Source of the DNA: JAMXLO01 sp963696645
Lineage (GTDB): Bacteria; Pseudomonadota; Alphaproteobacteria; Acetobacterales; Acetobacteraceae
Length of the DNA stretch: 64,000 nucleotides
Reading direction: 5' to 3'
Assembly (NCBI GenBank): GCA_963696645.1
Contig: CAVOKY010000005.1
Coordinates: forward strand, 1,302,001 to 1,366,000
Shown here: one piece after another, positions 46,065 through 58,217 of the stretch
Layout: the number at the start of each line of letters is the position of its first letter
How positions within the stretch are numbered: the stretch's first letter is position 1
Program-made: the position numbers and the translations under genes
Notes under the pieces: model-generated
The model's input: the letters and a program-made list of their open reading frames with translations, nothing else
Databases searched by the model: none
Told to the model about the DNA's origin: nothing

Positions 46065-47189
46065 CTATCCACCGGTTTCTCCCTCGGGCGGCGGCCTGAT
46101 GCCGAGAGTCATCAGGATATTGTTGCGAGCATTGATATCGACGACCACCTCGGTCAGCAGTTCGGGCCAGGTCATGCGACCGCGCCGGACCGCCTCGTCG
46201 AGCGTGTAGGAGAGCGGTGAGTGGGGTTCGTTGTGGCGGAAGTAATCGGCGATCTGGGTCAGGGCGCGCAGCATATCTTCGCGTGTGGCAGCTCGTCCCG
46301 ATGGCGCCGCGAAGCCGACGCCCGTGGCACCAGCGGCCGTTTCACCGGGAGCCGCATCGCCGGAAGCCGTCGCATTGCTGCCGACCTTCTCGGGCGGGGC
46401 GTAGCGCGCGGCGACCTCGATGATGCCCGACAGCACATCGCGGATTGCCGTGGTGGACGGGCCGTCGGCGCCGGCCTTTTCGTCCATCGCGGCGGCCATC
46501 GCCTGCCACGCGTCATGCGCGGCCCGCGCATCGGACAGCAGTGCGGTGAACAGCCGGCCGCCGGCCCCGCGAGCGTCACGCTCCAGTTCCTCCAGCGGCA
46601 CGGCTCCGGCATCGATCCTCTGCTGCCGCCGTTCGGCGTCCAGCGTGCTGAGTTGCTCGGACTGGCGGTATTGATAGTAGGCGACCGGCGTGCCGTCCGG
46701 CCGGTTGAACAGCACAAGCTTGTACAGCGGCTGGATCAGCGAGCCGTTGCCGTCGCGGCCGTTCAGCCCGGTCACCGGCGAAACCCTGGTTTCCATGCCG
46801 TAATCGTCGGGTAGCGGGAACAGACCGTCCCAGTATTGTTCGGCAAGCCCCGCGATGACTTGCGCACCCGCGGCGAGTCCCGCCAGGCCGTGACTGCGCA
46901 CCATCGCCTCGGTGAGCCAGGCGGCGACTTCCAGATCCTTGGTGGTTCCCGCGAGGGTCTTCAGAGCGAATTCGCGGACGGTGCGCCACAGCGGCGTCGT
47001 GTCCCTGGTGTCCGTCTCACCGGCGTCCTGGCTGCGTTCGGCGTCGCGCGCCTCGGACCGCGCATCGCGCAGACGGTTGTACGGCGAGGTGGCGGAAAAA
47101 TCCTCGCGTATGTCGATGCCTTGCGGCGCGTCACCCGGTATCGGTGCCAGCAGAGCCTCGAGGTCGAAGCCGTCCGGCAGATCCGCCAT
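46065..47189 (-). CDS. tssA: Type VI secretion protein TssA (ImpA_N domain)
   Basis: TssA proteins cap or help polymerise the sheath from the baseplate. The ATG at 47189 is preferred over a TTG at 47204. The 374-residue protein has the ImpA_N domain: LLAPIPGDAPQGIDIREDF, YNRLRDARSEARDAE, WRTVREFALKTLAGTTKDLEVAAWLTEA and GLAEQYWDGLFPLPDD. A middle linker is alanine-rich, and the C-terminus reads TWPELLTEVVVDINARNNIL. It is the first gene of the left minus-strand operon and diverges from clpV. Confidence 0.92.
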   Translation of the reverse strand: MADLPDGFDLEALLAPIPGDAPQGIDIREDFSATSPYNRLRDARSEARDAERSQDAGETDTRDTTPLWRTVREFALKTLAGTTKDLEVAAWLTEAMVRSHGLAGLAAGAQVIAGLAEQYWDGLFPLPDDYGMETRVSPVTGLNGRDGNGSLIQPLYKLVLFNRPDGTPVAYYQYRQSEQLSTLDAERRQQRIDAGAVPLEELERDARGAGGRLFTALLSDARAAHDAWQAMAAAMDEKAGADGPSTTAIRDVLSGIIEVAARYAPPEKVGSNATASGDAAPGETAAGATGVGFAAPSGRAATREDMLRALTQIADYFRHNEPHSPLSYTLDEAVRRGRMTWPELLTEVVVDINARNNILMTLGIRPPPEGETGG

Positions 47190-47275
47190 CCACGCGCCTT
47201 TCAATGGACAATGGCTCCCGGTAACACATAGTCTTGAGCCGCGAAAAGGGGGATGCGTCCCCCGGGGGAAACCGC
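47190..47275. promoter_or_regulatory. Divergent tssA/clpV intergenic region
   Basis: These 86 bases must serve both the left T6SS operon and clpV, unless they are read from elsewhere. A perfect 6-bp hairpin GGGGGA-TGCG-TCCCCC (47248-47263) stands just before the ribosome-binding site GGGGGAA of clpV. No clear sigma-70 or sigma-54 elements were recognised. Confidence 0.4.
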
Positions 47276-49918
<2,643 letters not shown>

Positions 49919-49956
49919 ACTTCTCAACCGCCTCGCCGGAAACAAAGGAGCGCATC

Positions 49957-50433
49957 GTGGCAATCTACATGAACTGGGATGGTATCCCTGGAGCAGTGAC
50001 GACCGCAGGGCACGAGAAGTGGATCGAGCTGAACTCGCTCCAGTGGGGCGTCGGGCGTGCCATCGGAACGGCGGCGCGTGGCGCGATGACGCGTGAGGCG
50101 TCGGAACCGAACCTCAGCGAGATCGTCATCACCAAGGTTCTCGACAAGGCATCCACCAAGCTGTTCACCGAAGCTGTCGCTGGCGATCTCAGCAAGACGG
50201 TGAAAATCGCGTTGACCACCACGACGGCGGGCAAGACCGACGTCTATCTCGCATATGAGCTGTCTGAATGCGGCGTCAGCGGCTACAGCATCTCCACCGG
50301 CGGCGACAAGCCGACGGAGAGCCTGACGATCAACTTCACCAAGATAATGTGCACGTACACCGAGCGTGATCCGAAGGTCGGTGGCTCGCCCGATACGGTA
50401 GGCTATGACCTGAAGGCCATGAAAACGACCTGA
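49957..50433 (+). CDS. hcp: Hcp inner-tube protein (TssD)
   Basis: Hcp hexamers form the T6SS tube and are secreted. The GTG start at 49957 is fixed by AAAGGAG seven bases upstream. The 158 residues read AIYMNWDGIPGAVTTAGHEKW at the start, then REASEPNLSEIVITKVLDKAS, YLAYELSECGVSGYSISTGG and SLTINFTKIMCTYTE, typical for the Hcp1 family. This is the only hcp in the window. It shares the + strand with clpV and is followed by a strong hairpin. Confidence 0.95.
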   Translation: MAIYMNWDGIPGAVTTAGHEKWIELNSLQWGVGRAIGTAARGAMTREASEPNLSEIVITKVLDKASTKLFTEAVAGDLSKTVKIALTTTTAGKTDVYLAYELSECGVSGYSISTGGDKPTESLTINFTKIMCTYTERDPKVGGSPDTVGYDLKAMKTT

Positions 50434-50463
50434 TACCTGGCGCCTGGTGCGCTGACCGCTGCT

Positions 50464-50497
50464 TCATCACGGCCGGCCCAAAGTCCGGCCGTGATGA
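50464..50497. terminator. Perfect 13-bp hairpin between hcp and pppA
   Basis: TCATCACGGCCGG (50464-50476) and CCGGCCGTGATGA (50485-50497) are perfect complements around an 8-nt loop. It lies midway between two convergent genes, so it may end transcripts from both sides, although no long T-run follows on either strand. Confidence 0.7.
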
Positions 50498-50510
50498 TTG
50501 CACGACGAGT

Positions 50511-51236
50511 TCAGCCGGTGAATTCGACTGCAACGGCCGTGACGTTGTCGCTGGCATTCATCGCCAGCGCCGCATCGATCAGGGCCTGCGGCGGAACCCC
50601 GTCGATCGCCGCGAGCAGACTGGCAAGGTCGGTCTCGGGCAGCGTCTTGCACAGGCCGTCGCTGCACAACAGGAAACGGTCACCCGGTACCAGCCGGTCG
50701 CTCACCTTGTCCATGTCGAATGCATCGAGCTCGGCGCCGACGGCGCGGGTGATGACGTTTGCCCGCGGATGGTTTTCCACTTCATCCGGCCCGATGGCGC
50801 CGGCCTCCAACAGTTCCTGCACCAGGCTGTGGTCGCGGGTGATCTGGCGCATCGCGCCGGCACGCAGCAGATAGGCACGGGAATCGCCCGCCCACAGGCA
50901 GGCGAAATGCTCGCCGCGGGCCAGCATGACAACGACCGTGGAGGCCACCAAGACGTCGGGGCCGCGTCGCGCCGCTTCCTCGCGCAACGCCACATGGGTC
51001 CGTTCGATCGCCAGACGCACCTCGGCCAGCAGTTCCGCAGCCGACAGGCCCGACGGTATTGCGTCCAGGGCATCCGCGATCATGCCGGACGCCACCTCGC
51101 CGGCGGCGTGGCCACCGGCGCCGTCGGCCACCGCCCAGAGGCCGATATCGGGCCGGTCGACGTACGCGTCCTCATTGTGCGAGCGCTTGGCGCCCGGATG
51201 GGTAACGGCCCAGGATCGGAAGCGCGGGGCCGTCAT
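50511..51236 (-). CDS. pppA: PP2C-type Ser/Thr phosphatase (PppA)
   Basis: In characterised systems PppA reverses PpkA-dependent phosphorylation of the FHA protein and so switches off T6SS firing. The start ATG at 51236 overlaps the tagF stop (ATGA) and gives 241 residues. Metal-binding PP2C motifs: KRSHNEDAYVDRPDIGLWAVADGAGGH-type opening (Asp residues of motifs 1 and 2), WAGDSRAYLLR, LCSDGLCKTLPE and ASDNVTAVAVEF. It is the last gene of the right operon. The kinase partner is encoded at 30988-33051, in a different operon. Confidence 0.92.
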   Translation of the reverse strand: MTAPRFRSWAVTHPGAKRSHNEDAYVDRPDIGLWAVADGAGGHAAGEVASGMIADALDAIPSGLSAAELLAEVRLAIERTHVALREEAARRGPDVLVASTVVVMLARGEHFACLWAGDSRAYLLRAGAMRQITRDHSLVQELLEAGAIGPDEVENHPRANVITRAVGAELDAFDMDKVSDRLVPGDRFLLCSDGLCKTLPETDLASLLAAIDGVPPQALIDAALAMNASDNVTAVAVEFTG

Positions 51237-51889
51237 GACGGTGACTCCCATGTGGTCTCCCCCGGACCTTCCTGTCTCATTGCATCGGCAGCCGCAACGG
51301 CCGCATCCGCACCCAGCATTGCCGCGTAGGTCGCCGCGTCCGGCAGGCCGCCGAGTACCAATTGCCCAGGCCTGACGCGCGGCGAACCATCGCTCCACCA
51401 GACGGCATCGAACAGTTCCGCGATGTCGTTCGGCAAATCCGGCCAGCCAAGCGAATCGGTGATCTCCTGCGGCGAGGTATCCCGTTCGAGGGCGGCGCGT
51501 CCAGCAGCCTCGCAATGATCGAGCCAGGCATTCGCGCGGCGCAGTGCCGCGGCGGCAAACCCGTCGGCTCGGAGTGCGGCGAAGGTGAGCGGAAAATAGC
51601 GGCCTGCCTTGTCCACGCTGGGGAGCATCAGGCCCAGGGCGGCCGTTTCGCCGCACATGCCTGGCGGCAATGCGAAGCGCCAGACCGGCGCCTCCAGGAA
51701 GGCGGGCAGCCAGGCGTCGCCCATCAGCGACCGGCTGCCGGCAATTACGGACTGCAACCAGCCATCCCACCGGTCGGTGAAGTCACGCGGCAAGCCGACG
51801 CGCACGAAATCGCCGCGCGCAGGCAGCTTGCCATAGAAGCCCACCGCCGTGGCGGGGGGCGGCGATGCGGGGCTCAGAGACCTGGGCAC
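51233..51889 (-). CDS. tagF: T6SS-associated protein TagF (ImpM)
   Basis: This 218-residue TagF-domain protein is a post-translational T6SS repressor in characterised systems. Signature: GFYGKLPARGDFVRVGLPRDF at the start of the domain, WLPAFLEAPVWRFALPPG, and VDKAGRYFPLTF. It overlaps tssM by 16 bases upstream and pppA by four bases downstream. The order tssM-tagF-pppA forms a control block at the operon end, which fits TagF and PppA both being negative regulators. Confidence 0.92.
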   Translation of the reverse strand: MPRSLSPASPPPATAVGFYGKLPARGDFVRVGLPRDFTDRWDGWLQSVIAGSRSLMGDAWLPAFLEAPVWRFALPPGMCGETAALGLMLPSVDKAGRYFPLTFAALRADGFAAAALRRANAWLDHCEAAGRAALERDTSPQEITDSLGWPDLPNDIAELFDAVWWSDGSPRVRPGQLVLGGLPDAATYAAMLGADAAVAAADAMRQEGPGETTWESPS

Positions 51890-54800
51890 CGGAAGTCTCG
51901 CAGCACGCCGGGGGCGAAGGGATTCAGCACCGAGCCGGCGCGGATTTCGAACGAGGCATGGCGGTCGCCGAGTGTAAAGCTGAGGGTGTAGCGATCCGCC
52001 GATGCGCTTTGCTGCAGATTGCCCTGGCCGAATACGCGGAACAGTGCCCAGGGACCCGTTGCCTGGATCACCGGCTGGCCACTTGACGGCGGGGGGTCGA
52101 ACACCAGGCGGACGCTGATCATGCGATTGGTTCCTGGCCAGGTCACCGATGTCGGGCGCAGCGGGCCATGTGCGTAAACGATGGTCTGGCCGTCGAGGTC
52201 CAGTGTCACCTGCTTGGCGTCGGTATCGATCGGGGTGATGTCGAAGCGGACCGTGGGTTGATTGCCGCCGGCGCCGAAGAACAGATCGCGGATCTGCGAT
52301 GCGCGCTGGAACTGCGCCAGATCGTCCGGCGCAATCGGCGGCGCCACGCCGGCCACCGGCTGCGCCTTCCAGGTGGTGCCCGAGGTATCGACGAATGACG
52401 CCAGGTTATCGTTGAAGAACTTGTCCAACAGTCCGCCGGGCGCGAACAGGCGTGCGAAGTCGTCCAGTGGGATGTCGTTGCTCGATCCTGGGCTGAACGG
52501 ATAGCGCCCCGCGACCGCCTGCTTGCACAGCGAGGCCGGTCCGCCGGGGGCGCCGAACGCCTTTTTCACCTGATCCAGTGCGCCGCCGCCGCGCAACTGG
52601 TTGGCGCTGATCGCCATCGCCTGGAGCCAGCGCGCCACCGGTTGCGGATCGCGGCTGGCGTCGGCCAGCAACAACTGGGCCGGATCGTCGCCGCCGCCGA
52701 TCGCGGCGGCCGCGCCGCCCGCCGGCGCCGCGGCAAGCCTGGCAAGCTGCGCCTGAAGGTCGTTCAGCAGCTTCAGCACGTTGTCGATCGGCGCGCCCGG
52801 ACCCTTGCCGACAAAGCTGATCAGCGCAGCGTAGCGATCCTCGATGGCCTTGCCGGGCGGCTCCGGCGGCGGTCCGGCGTGCGGGCCGATGATGCCCTGC
52901 AATGATGCCTGCAGCCGGGTGGCGGCACCGGTCGCGGCTGCCTCCGCCGCGCCTTTCGCGGCGCCGGCCGGCGATGGCGGCGGCTGGGTCAGCGTGAGCT
53001 GGCGGGCGATGCCGGCCAGCAGATCGCGCATCGGCGATTGCGGCGAGGCCAGGATGTAGAGGTCCTGCACCGCCTGTTGCAGGTTGCGCATCGGTTCGAC
53101 GTCGAGGTCATTCAGCATTGCGTCCCACTGCTTCGCGTAATCCGCGGTGTAGAGCGCGATCACGTCGTGCTGGAGCGTCAGAACCTGCGGGCTGGTGGGG
53201 TCGATCTGTGCGTCCTTGCCGAGTACCCAGCTCTCGCTCGCCACCTGCCTGGTTGCCGCCGGCAGATCGGGCAGCAGCACCTTGTAGAACCCATCGATGG
53301 TGTAGAAGCCGGGCACACCTTCGGTCAGCGGCATGCCGGAGCGGCGGATGAACACCCGCACGCCGGAGGCGCCGGCGGCATCGGCAGGCAGCCATGGCGG
53401 CAAGGCGCGCGCGTCGGGGGAGCCGCGGATCGTGCTGTAGACCCGGTCGGCAAGCGACACGCGGCTGAAGGTGCGCCGCGCATCGTCCACCAGTGCGCCG
53501 TCCAGCGGCACTTTTTCCAGCGGCAGGTCGAGCAGCGCGGCGAGGTGAAGTTCCAGGTCATCCCGGATCGGCTTCGCCGCGGGTCCGGGCCAGGCGGCCT
53601 GCCAGTCGAGCGCCATCCACTCCTCCACCAGGTCGCGGTCGAGCGGTCCAGCCGACCCGAGCATCAGATAGACCCGCGTCGCCTCATAGAGGTAGGCCGG
53701 CTGCTCGAAATGCGATCGCATCTCGCCTTCCAGCCGGACGATGAGCCGCGGCAGCAGGACATGCTGCAAGGCGTGGCGGTACACCTCGCGGGCGCCGGTG
53801 CCGAGTTTGCCGGTTTGCGACAGGCCGGGAAACCACTGCGTCGGCGGCGGTTCGGCGTCGACGCCGAAGGGCAGGGCGCGCGCCGCATTGAGCAGCGGCA
53901 CGATGGCCGGCAGTTGCGCGTTTGCATCCACCGCGTTGACCGGGTCGAGCGCCATCGACTGGGCGAGCTTGTTGTACGCGGCAAGCGCCGTGGTGGACTG
54001 TTCCAGCGCGGCCTGGTTGGCCTGGCGGGTCTGGATCAGGGCGGCAGCGCCGCCGAGGGCCACCAGCAGTGCGATGACCGCGACGCCGGCGCGCATCACG
54101 ACGTTGCGCCGAACCGTGGCCGGATCGCGCGAGACCATCATTGCCTCGCCGAAGATCACGTCCTTCAGCAGGCGGCTGAGGAAGTAGCTGCGCCCCTGCT
54201 CGGGACGCAGCGACGGAGCACGCTGCGCATCGATGCCGAAGCTGCGCGCCATCGCGCCGGTGAGGCGATCGATCGGCGTGCCTTCCTGGGTGCCTGACGT
54301 CAGGTAGGCGCCGCGCAGCAACGGCGCCGGGTCCAGCCGGGAGCCGCCGAATGCCTCGGTGAGGAATTCGCCGAGTGGCGCTGCGAGGCTGGCAATCTGC
54401 GCCGGGAAGCCGGCGATGAGCGTGCGCCGGTCAGGGCTGCGTTCGGCCTGGAGCCGATCGAGCAGGCGCTCGTCGAGCCGCTGCACCAGCAACTGGAACT
54501 CCTGTCCGAACAATCCGGCGGTGCCGGCGTCGGACTTGTTCAGCGGGAAAGTCACGCCCCAGACCTGGCCGCGCCGTTCGCGGTCCAGGTCGTCGAAGAA
54601 TTCGGTGAAGCCGGCGATCAGGTCCGCCTTGGTGAACAGCGCATAGATCGGCACGCGGACGCCGAGCTGGTCGTAGAGTTCCTTCACACGGCGGCGGATC
54701 GCGCGGGCATGCGCCAGCCGGTCGGCGGGCGAGGCGGCGGCGATATCGGACAGCGCGATCGCAACCAGCACGCCGTTGAGCGGCTGGCGCGCGCGGGTGC

Positions 54801-55404
54801 GTTTCAGCAGGCCGAGGAATGCCTGCCAGCCCGCCTTGTCTACCGCCGCATCGGAATCCTGCGTGGTGTAGCGACCGGCCGTGTCGATCAGCACGGCGGT
54901 TTCGGTGAACCACCAGTCGCACATGCGCGTGCCACCGACGCCGGCGACGGCGCTCTGGCCCATTTCGGCGGCGAGCGGGAAGCTCAGGCCGGCATTCAGC
55001 AGGGCGGTGGTCTTGCCGGCGCCGGGCGGCCCGATGATGGCGTACCACGGCTGTTCGTACAGATAGCCGCGCGAGCCGGACGCCTTCTTCAGCAGCGCCA
55101 GTGCGGTGGTCAGCTTTTCGCGCATCGCCGCGACTTCCTCGGCCGAGGCGGCGGCGGTCGTGTCGACGGGTGCGGCGGTGACGCCTTCGATCAGGGCGGC
55201 TTCGTTCCTCCTGCGCTGGCGGTCGAGCCAGAGGTTCACCCCGCCCCAGATCAGCAGCATGACCACGATGACGATGGCGCGGGCGATCCAGCCTTCCAGG
55301 AATGACAGGAACGGCCCGAACAGCCAGACCAGCACGCTGAGCAGCGCAACGCCGACGAAGCTCAGGAACCAGCGGGAGCCGAGGAAGCGCAGCACGGCCC
55401 GCAT
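51874..55404 (-). CDS. tssM: Type VI secretion membrane-complex protein TssM (IcmF)
   Basis: This 1,176-residue inner-membrane protein bridges TssL to TssJ across the periplasm. Two helices at the N-terminus (about 13-30 and 40-60), a cytoplasmic GTPase-like domain with Walker A GPPGAGKT at 125-132, ICMF landmarks such as YLTSGTQEGTPIDRLTGAMA and FFLSRLLKDVIF-like sequence, then a third helix (VAVIALLVALGGAAALI) near 450. The C-terminal half is periplasmic and contains the WPG/RISxRLVF end expected to bind TssJ. Complete; three bases after tssL. Confidence 0.95.
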   Translation of the reverse strand: MRAVLRFLGSRWFLSFVGVALLSVLVWLFGPFLSFLEGWIARAIVIVVMLLIWGGVNLWLDRQRRRNEAALIEGVTAAPVDTTAAASAEEVAAMREKLTTALALLKKASGSRGYLYEQPWYAIIGPPGAGKTTALLNAGLSFPLAAEMGQSAVAGVGGTRMCDWWFTETAVLIDTAGRYTTQDSDAAVDKAGWQAFLGLLKRTRARQPLNGVLVAIALSDIAAASPADRLAHARAIRRRVKELYDQLGVRVPIYALFTKADLIAGFTEFFDDLDRERRGQVWGVTFPLNKSDAGTAGLFGQEFQLLVQRLDERLLDRLQAERSPDRRTLIAGFPAQIASLAAPLGEFLTEAFGGSRLDPAPLLRGAYLTSGTQEGTPIDRLTGAMARSFGIDAQRAPSLRPEQGRSYFLSRLLKDVIFGEAMMVSRDPATVRRNVVMRAGVAVIALLVALGGAAALIQTRQANQAALEQSTTALAAYNKLAQSMALDPVNAVDANAQLPAIVPLLNAARALPFGVDAEPPPTQWFPGLSQTGKLGTGAREVYRHALQHVLLPRLIVRLEGEMRSHFEQPAYLYEATRVYLMLGSAGPLDRDLVEEWMALDWQAAWPGPAAKPIRDDLELHLAALLDLPLEKVPLDGALVDDARRTFSRVSLADRVYSTIRGSPDARALPPWLPADAAGASGVRVFIRRSGMPLTEGVPGFYTIDGFYKVLLPDLPAATRQVASESWVLGKDAQIDPTSPQVLTLQHDVIALYTADYAKQWDAMLNDLDVEPMRNLQQAVQDLYILASPQSPMRDLLAGIARQLTLTQPPPSPAGAAKGAAEAAATGAATRLQASLQGIIGPHAGPPPEPPGKAIEDRYAALISFVGKGPGAPIDNVLKLLNDLQAQLARLAAAPAGGAAAAIGGGDDPAQLLLADASRDPQPVARWLQAMAISANQLRGGGALDQVKKAFGAPGGPASLCKQAVAGRYPFSPGSSNDIPLDDFARLFAPGGLLDKFFNDNLASFVDTSGTTWKAQPVAGVAPPIAPDDLAQFQRASQIRDLFFGAGGNQPTVRFDITPIDTDAKQVTLDLDGQTIVYAHGPLRPTSVTWPGTNRMISVRLVFDPPPSSGQPVIQATGPWALFRVFGQGNLQQSASADRYTLSFTLGDRHASFEIRAGSVLNPFAPGVLRDFRCPGL

Positions 55405-55407
55405 CGT

Positions 55408-56778
55408 TCAGCCTTGCCTCCGCAGCACGACCTCGATGCGCCGGTTCTGGTCGCGGCCTTCCGGCGTGGCGTTGTCCGCTATCGGATCGGCATCGGCGTG
55501 GCCCTCCGCCGTGACGCGCGCCGGATCGCCTAGCGCGCGCACGATGATTGCGCGCGCCGCCTCGGCTCGCGCGGACGAGAGCTGGAAGTTGGACGGGAAT
55601 TGCACGGTGTGGATGGGCTGGTTGTCGGTGTAGCCGTTCACCGTCACCGGACCTTTCTCGGCTTTCAATGCCTCGCCGATGCGTTCGAGCAAATGGTAGT
55701 AGCTCGGTGCCACTGTGGCCCTGCCGGATGCGAACAGGCCGGTGTTGCGGATGCGCACGATCGGCATGGCGTGATCGCCGAGTACGGTGACGAGGCCCTG
55801 GTCGATCTCCGGCTTGAGGAACACGTAGAGCGGGTCCGGCGCGACGGTCTGCGGCGGGGGTGGCGGCGGCGGACGCACCGGCGCGGGGCGGGTGATCCGC
55901 GGCATATGGGCGAGCGGTGCGCCAAGCATCTGGGCGAACGCATCGTCCGATGCGGCATTCAAGGCGGTAGAGAACCAGACGAACAGCAGGCCGATCACCG
56001 CGATCACGGCGGCGCCCATCACCCAGGCGGGCACCACGGCGCGGGCCGGTCGGTAGGGCGCCCGAACGCCCTGCCAGTGCGGCGACAGTGCCGGATCGGC
56101 GGCCTGACGCTGGCGGACGATGATCGTGTAGAGGTCTTCGCGCAGCTTATCGAGTTCGCCCGGGCCGCGCGGGGACAGCCGATAACGACCCTGGAACCCG
56201 AGACTGAGGCAGAGGTACATCAGCTCGAGCACCGGCAGGAACGTGCCGGGATTTTGCCGAAGCTGACCGAGCAGATCGAAGAACCGCTCGCCGCTGCGGA
56301 CTTCCTGGTGGAAGCTGGACACCAGCGAGCGCGCTGCCCAGCCGCCGGTGCTGCCCCACGGTGTGTTCAGCACGACGTCGTCGAGACTGGCGCACAGCGC
56401 GTAATGCGCCGGGCGGAGCTGGTCCATCGGCACGCCGCCGTCGCGCGCCGCCTGCTCGAAGGCGCGGATCTGCTGGATGGCGCGCTCGCGCAGTTCGCCG
56501 GGGTCGGGCTGGCTGTAGGTGTTGCGCAGGCGGCCGAGCAACTGAAGCAGCGGCGCCGCGGCGACGATCAGCGGGTTGAGGCCGAAGCTGATGGTTTCCG
56601 CGCCGCCGGTTGCAATCTGCGCGGCCTGCGGCTGTCGGGCAGCGGGCGGCGGTGCGCCCTGGAATGCGGATGGCGCCGGTGCGGCCTGCGGCGGTGGCGC
56701 GGAGCGGCGGCCACCAGGCACCGGGCGGATGACGGTGCGGTCGGAGTCGTCGGGTTCGGAGAACGGGTTGTCACTCAT
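55408..56778 (-). CDS. tssL: Type VI secretion protein TssL with C-terminal OmpA domain
   Basis: TssL (DotU/IcmH) belongs to the T6SS membrane complex. This extended form of 456 residues has an N-terminal proline-rich segment, then the cytoplasmic DotU domain (NPLIVAAAPLLQLLGRLRN, YALCASLDDVVLNTPWGS, FFDLLGQLRQNPGTFLPVLELMYLCLSLGF), a single membrane helix (VMGAAVIAVIGLLFVWF) and a C-terminal OmpA-like peptidoglycan-binding domain (VNGYTDNQPIHTVQ, LSSARAEAARAII, GRDQNRRIEVVL). The fused OmpA domain anchors the complex to the cell wall without a separate TagL. Confidence 0.95.
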   Translation of the reverse strand: MSDNPFSEPDDSDRTVIRPVPGGRRSAPPPQAAPAPSAFQGAPPPAARQPQAAQIATGGAETISFGLNPLIVAAAPLLQLLGRLRNTYSQPDPGELRERAIQQIRAFEQAARDGGVPMDQLRPAHYALCASLDDVVLNTPWGSTGGWAARSLVSSFHQEVRSGERFFDLLGQLRQNPGTFLPVLELMYLCLSLGFQGRYRLSPRGPGELDKLREDLYTIIVRQRQAADPALSPHWQGVRAPYRPARAVVPAWVMGAAVIAVIGLLFVWFSTALNAASDDAFAQMLGAPLAHMPRITRPAPVRPPPPPPPQTVAPDPLYVFLKPEIDQGLVTVLGDHAMPIVRIRNTGLFASGRATVAPSYYHLLERIGEALKAEKGPVTVNGYTDNQPIHTVQFPSNFQLSSARAEAARAIIVRALGDPARVTAEGHADADPIADNATPEGRDQNRRIEVVLRRQG

Positions 56779-56836
56779 TTGGGGTATTCACCCCTCCCTC
56801 TGCGGGAGGAACAGCCGGACCGTGCCAGTGCGCGCA

Positions 56837-58159
56837 TCATCCTCGGATTGCCCAAAGCTCCAGGCGCAGGTTGGGGAAGTCGCCTGACACGTGGATCGCG
56901 AAACCGCCCGAGTTCTGCATCTGCTGCCAATGCGGGCTGGCGCGATCCAGCTCGAAATACGTGGCGCCGGCGTAGAATGGCAGTTGCCGCGGAGCGACCG
57001 GCAATGGCCGCACGGCAATCCCGGGCAACGCGACATTCACCAGTTCGCGGATATGCTCCACCGCGCCGATCTTCACCTGCGAGGGGAACAGCCGGCGCAA
57101 CTGCTCGGCCTGCACATCCGCCTGCACCGTCAGCACGAAGTTGGATGCGCGCAGGATCGACCGGTCAGTGATCGGACCGACGCGGACGCCATGACGTGCC
57201 TCGCGCAGCGGGATCGGGATCGCGGTCGCTTCCAGCACCGCTGACAACGCGCGCCGCAGATCGGCGACCACAGGGGCGAAGCTGCGCTGGAGATCGTCGT
57301 GGCGATATGCCGGATAGGCGTTCGGCCGCCGCGTCTCCAGGAACGTGGCGAATTCGCCCGCCATCTGCACCAGGGTGGAATACAGCGATTCCGGGTGCAC
57401 GTTGGCCGCATCCGCCCAATGCGCCAGCACGTTCTGCCAGCCGTTGATCGACTGCAGCAGCAGGAAGTCAGCGACCTGCGCGACGCCGGACTGGCCCGGC
57501 GCGGTCATGCGCGCCGCCAGCGCCTCGCCACGCTGGTTCAGCATACCCGAAAGCTCGGCGATGAGGCCTGCCAGCGGAGCAGAGGCTGAACAGACCAGCG
57601 AGGGGGGCACCCAGCGTTCATCCAGTACGACGCGCTTGTCGGCGGTCACCTCGGTGATGCGCGCCAGGCCGATGCACAGGTAGCCGGTGCGTTCATCCGT
57701 CTCCAGGAGGTAGCGCATGCGCAGCCGACCAACTTGCAGTTCGGCCGGCTGCGGGGAGGCGGAGTGCGTGTCATACGCCTCGAACGGACGCGCGGCGTAG
57801 CGGCCCTCGGTGGCGCTGTCCGCCACTTCCACTGCACCCGCTTGGCGGATCGGCAGCGCGAGATATACCAGAACGTTTCGCGCGCTGTCCGGCACGTCGA
57901 GAGGTGGCGGATGATCGGCCTCGCCGGGCAGCGCGAATGGCGTGCCGTCCTCGAACACGCCGGCGGCGGAGGCGAGCGCGAATCGGCCGGTGCCAAGCAG
58001 GTCGCGGTCCAGGGCGTACTCGACCAGCCCCCAGGGATGTGGCCGCAGCGCCTGAACGCGTCCACGTACGAGCTGTTCCGTCCAGCGATCCTGCTGCTGG
58101 AAGTGCTGCGTGCGCAGGAACATGCCTTCCTGCCAGACCACGCGGTTCGTCCAGCTCAT
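56837..58159 (-). CDS. tssK: Type VI secretion baseplate-membrane linker TssK
   Basis: TssK trimers connect the baseplate to the membrane complex. ATG at 58159 gives 440 residues starting SWTNRVVWQEGMFLRTQHFQQQDRW, the strongly conserved N-terminus. Further landmarks: LRPHPWGLVEYALDRDLL, LLQSINGWQNVLAHWAD, HPESLYSTLVQMAGEFATF and YFELDRASPHWQQM near the end. Gaps of 57 bases on each side to tssJ and tssL suggest one operon. Confidence 0.95.
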   Translation of the reverse strand: MSWTNRVVWQEGMFLRTQHFQQQDRWTEQLVRGRVQALRPHPWGLVEYALDRDLLGTGRFALASAAGVFEDGTPFALPGEADHPPPLDVPDSARNVLVYLALPIRQAGAVEVADSATEGRYAARPFEAYDTHSASPQPAELQVGRLRMRYLLETDERTGYLCIGLARITEVTADKRVVLDERWVPPSLVCSASAPLAGLIAELSGMLNQRGEALAARMTAPGQSGVAQVADFLLLQSINGWQNVLAHWADAANVHPESLYSTLVQMAGEFATFLETRRPNAYPAYRHDDLQRSFAPVVADLRRALSAVLEATAIPIPLREARHGVRVGPITDRSILRASNFVLTVQADVQAEQLRRLFPSQVKIGAVEHIRELVNVALPGIAVRPLPVAPRQLPFYAGATYFELDRASPHWQQMQNSGGFAIHVSGDFPNLRLELWAIRG

Positions 58160-58217
58160 CGATCGGCATCCCCCCAATCGGTCGTATCATGGCGCAGGCG
58201 AGCCGCCCGCGCGATTT

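Noticed and set aside
47248..47270. RNA switch in the clpV leader, with the C-run pairing either the upstream G-run or the ribosome-binding site
   Set aside because: The C-run and the ribosome-binding G-run are directly adjacent, so they cannot form a hairpin; only the upstream stem is possible.
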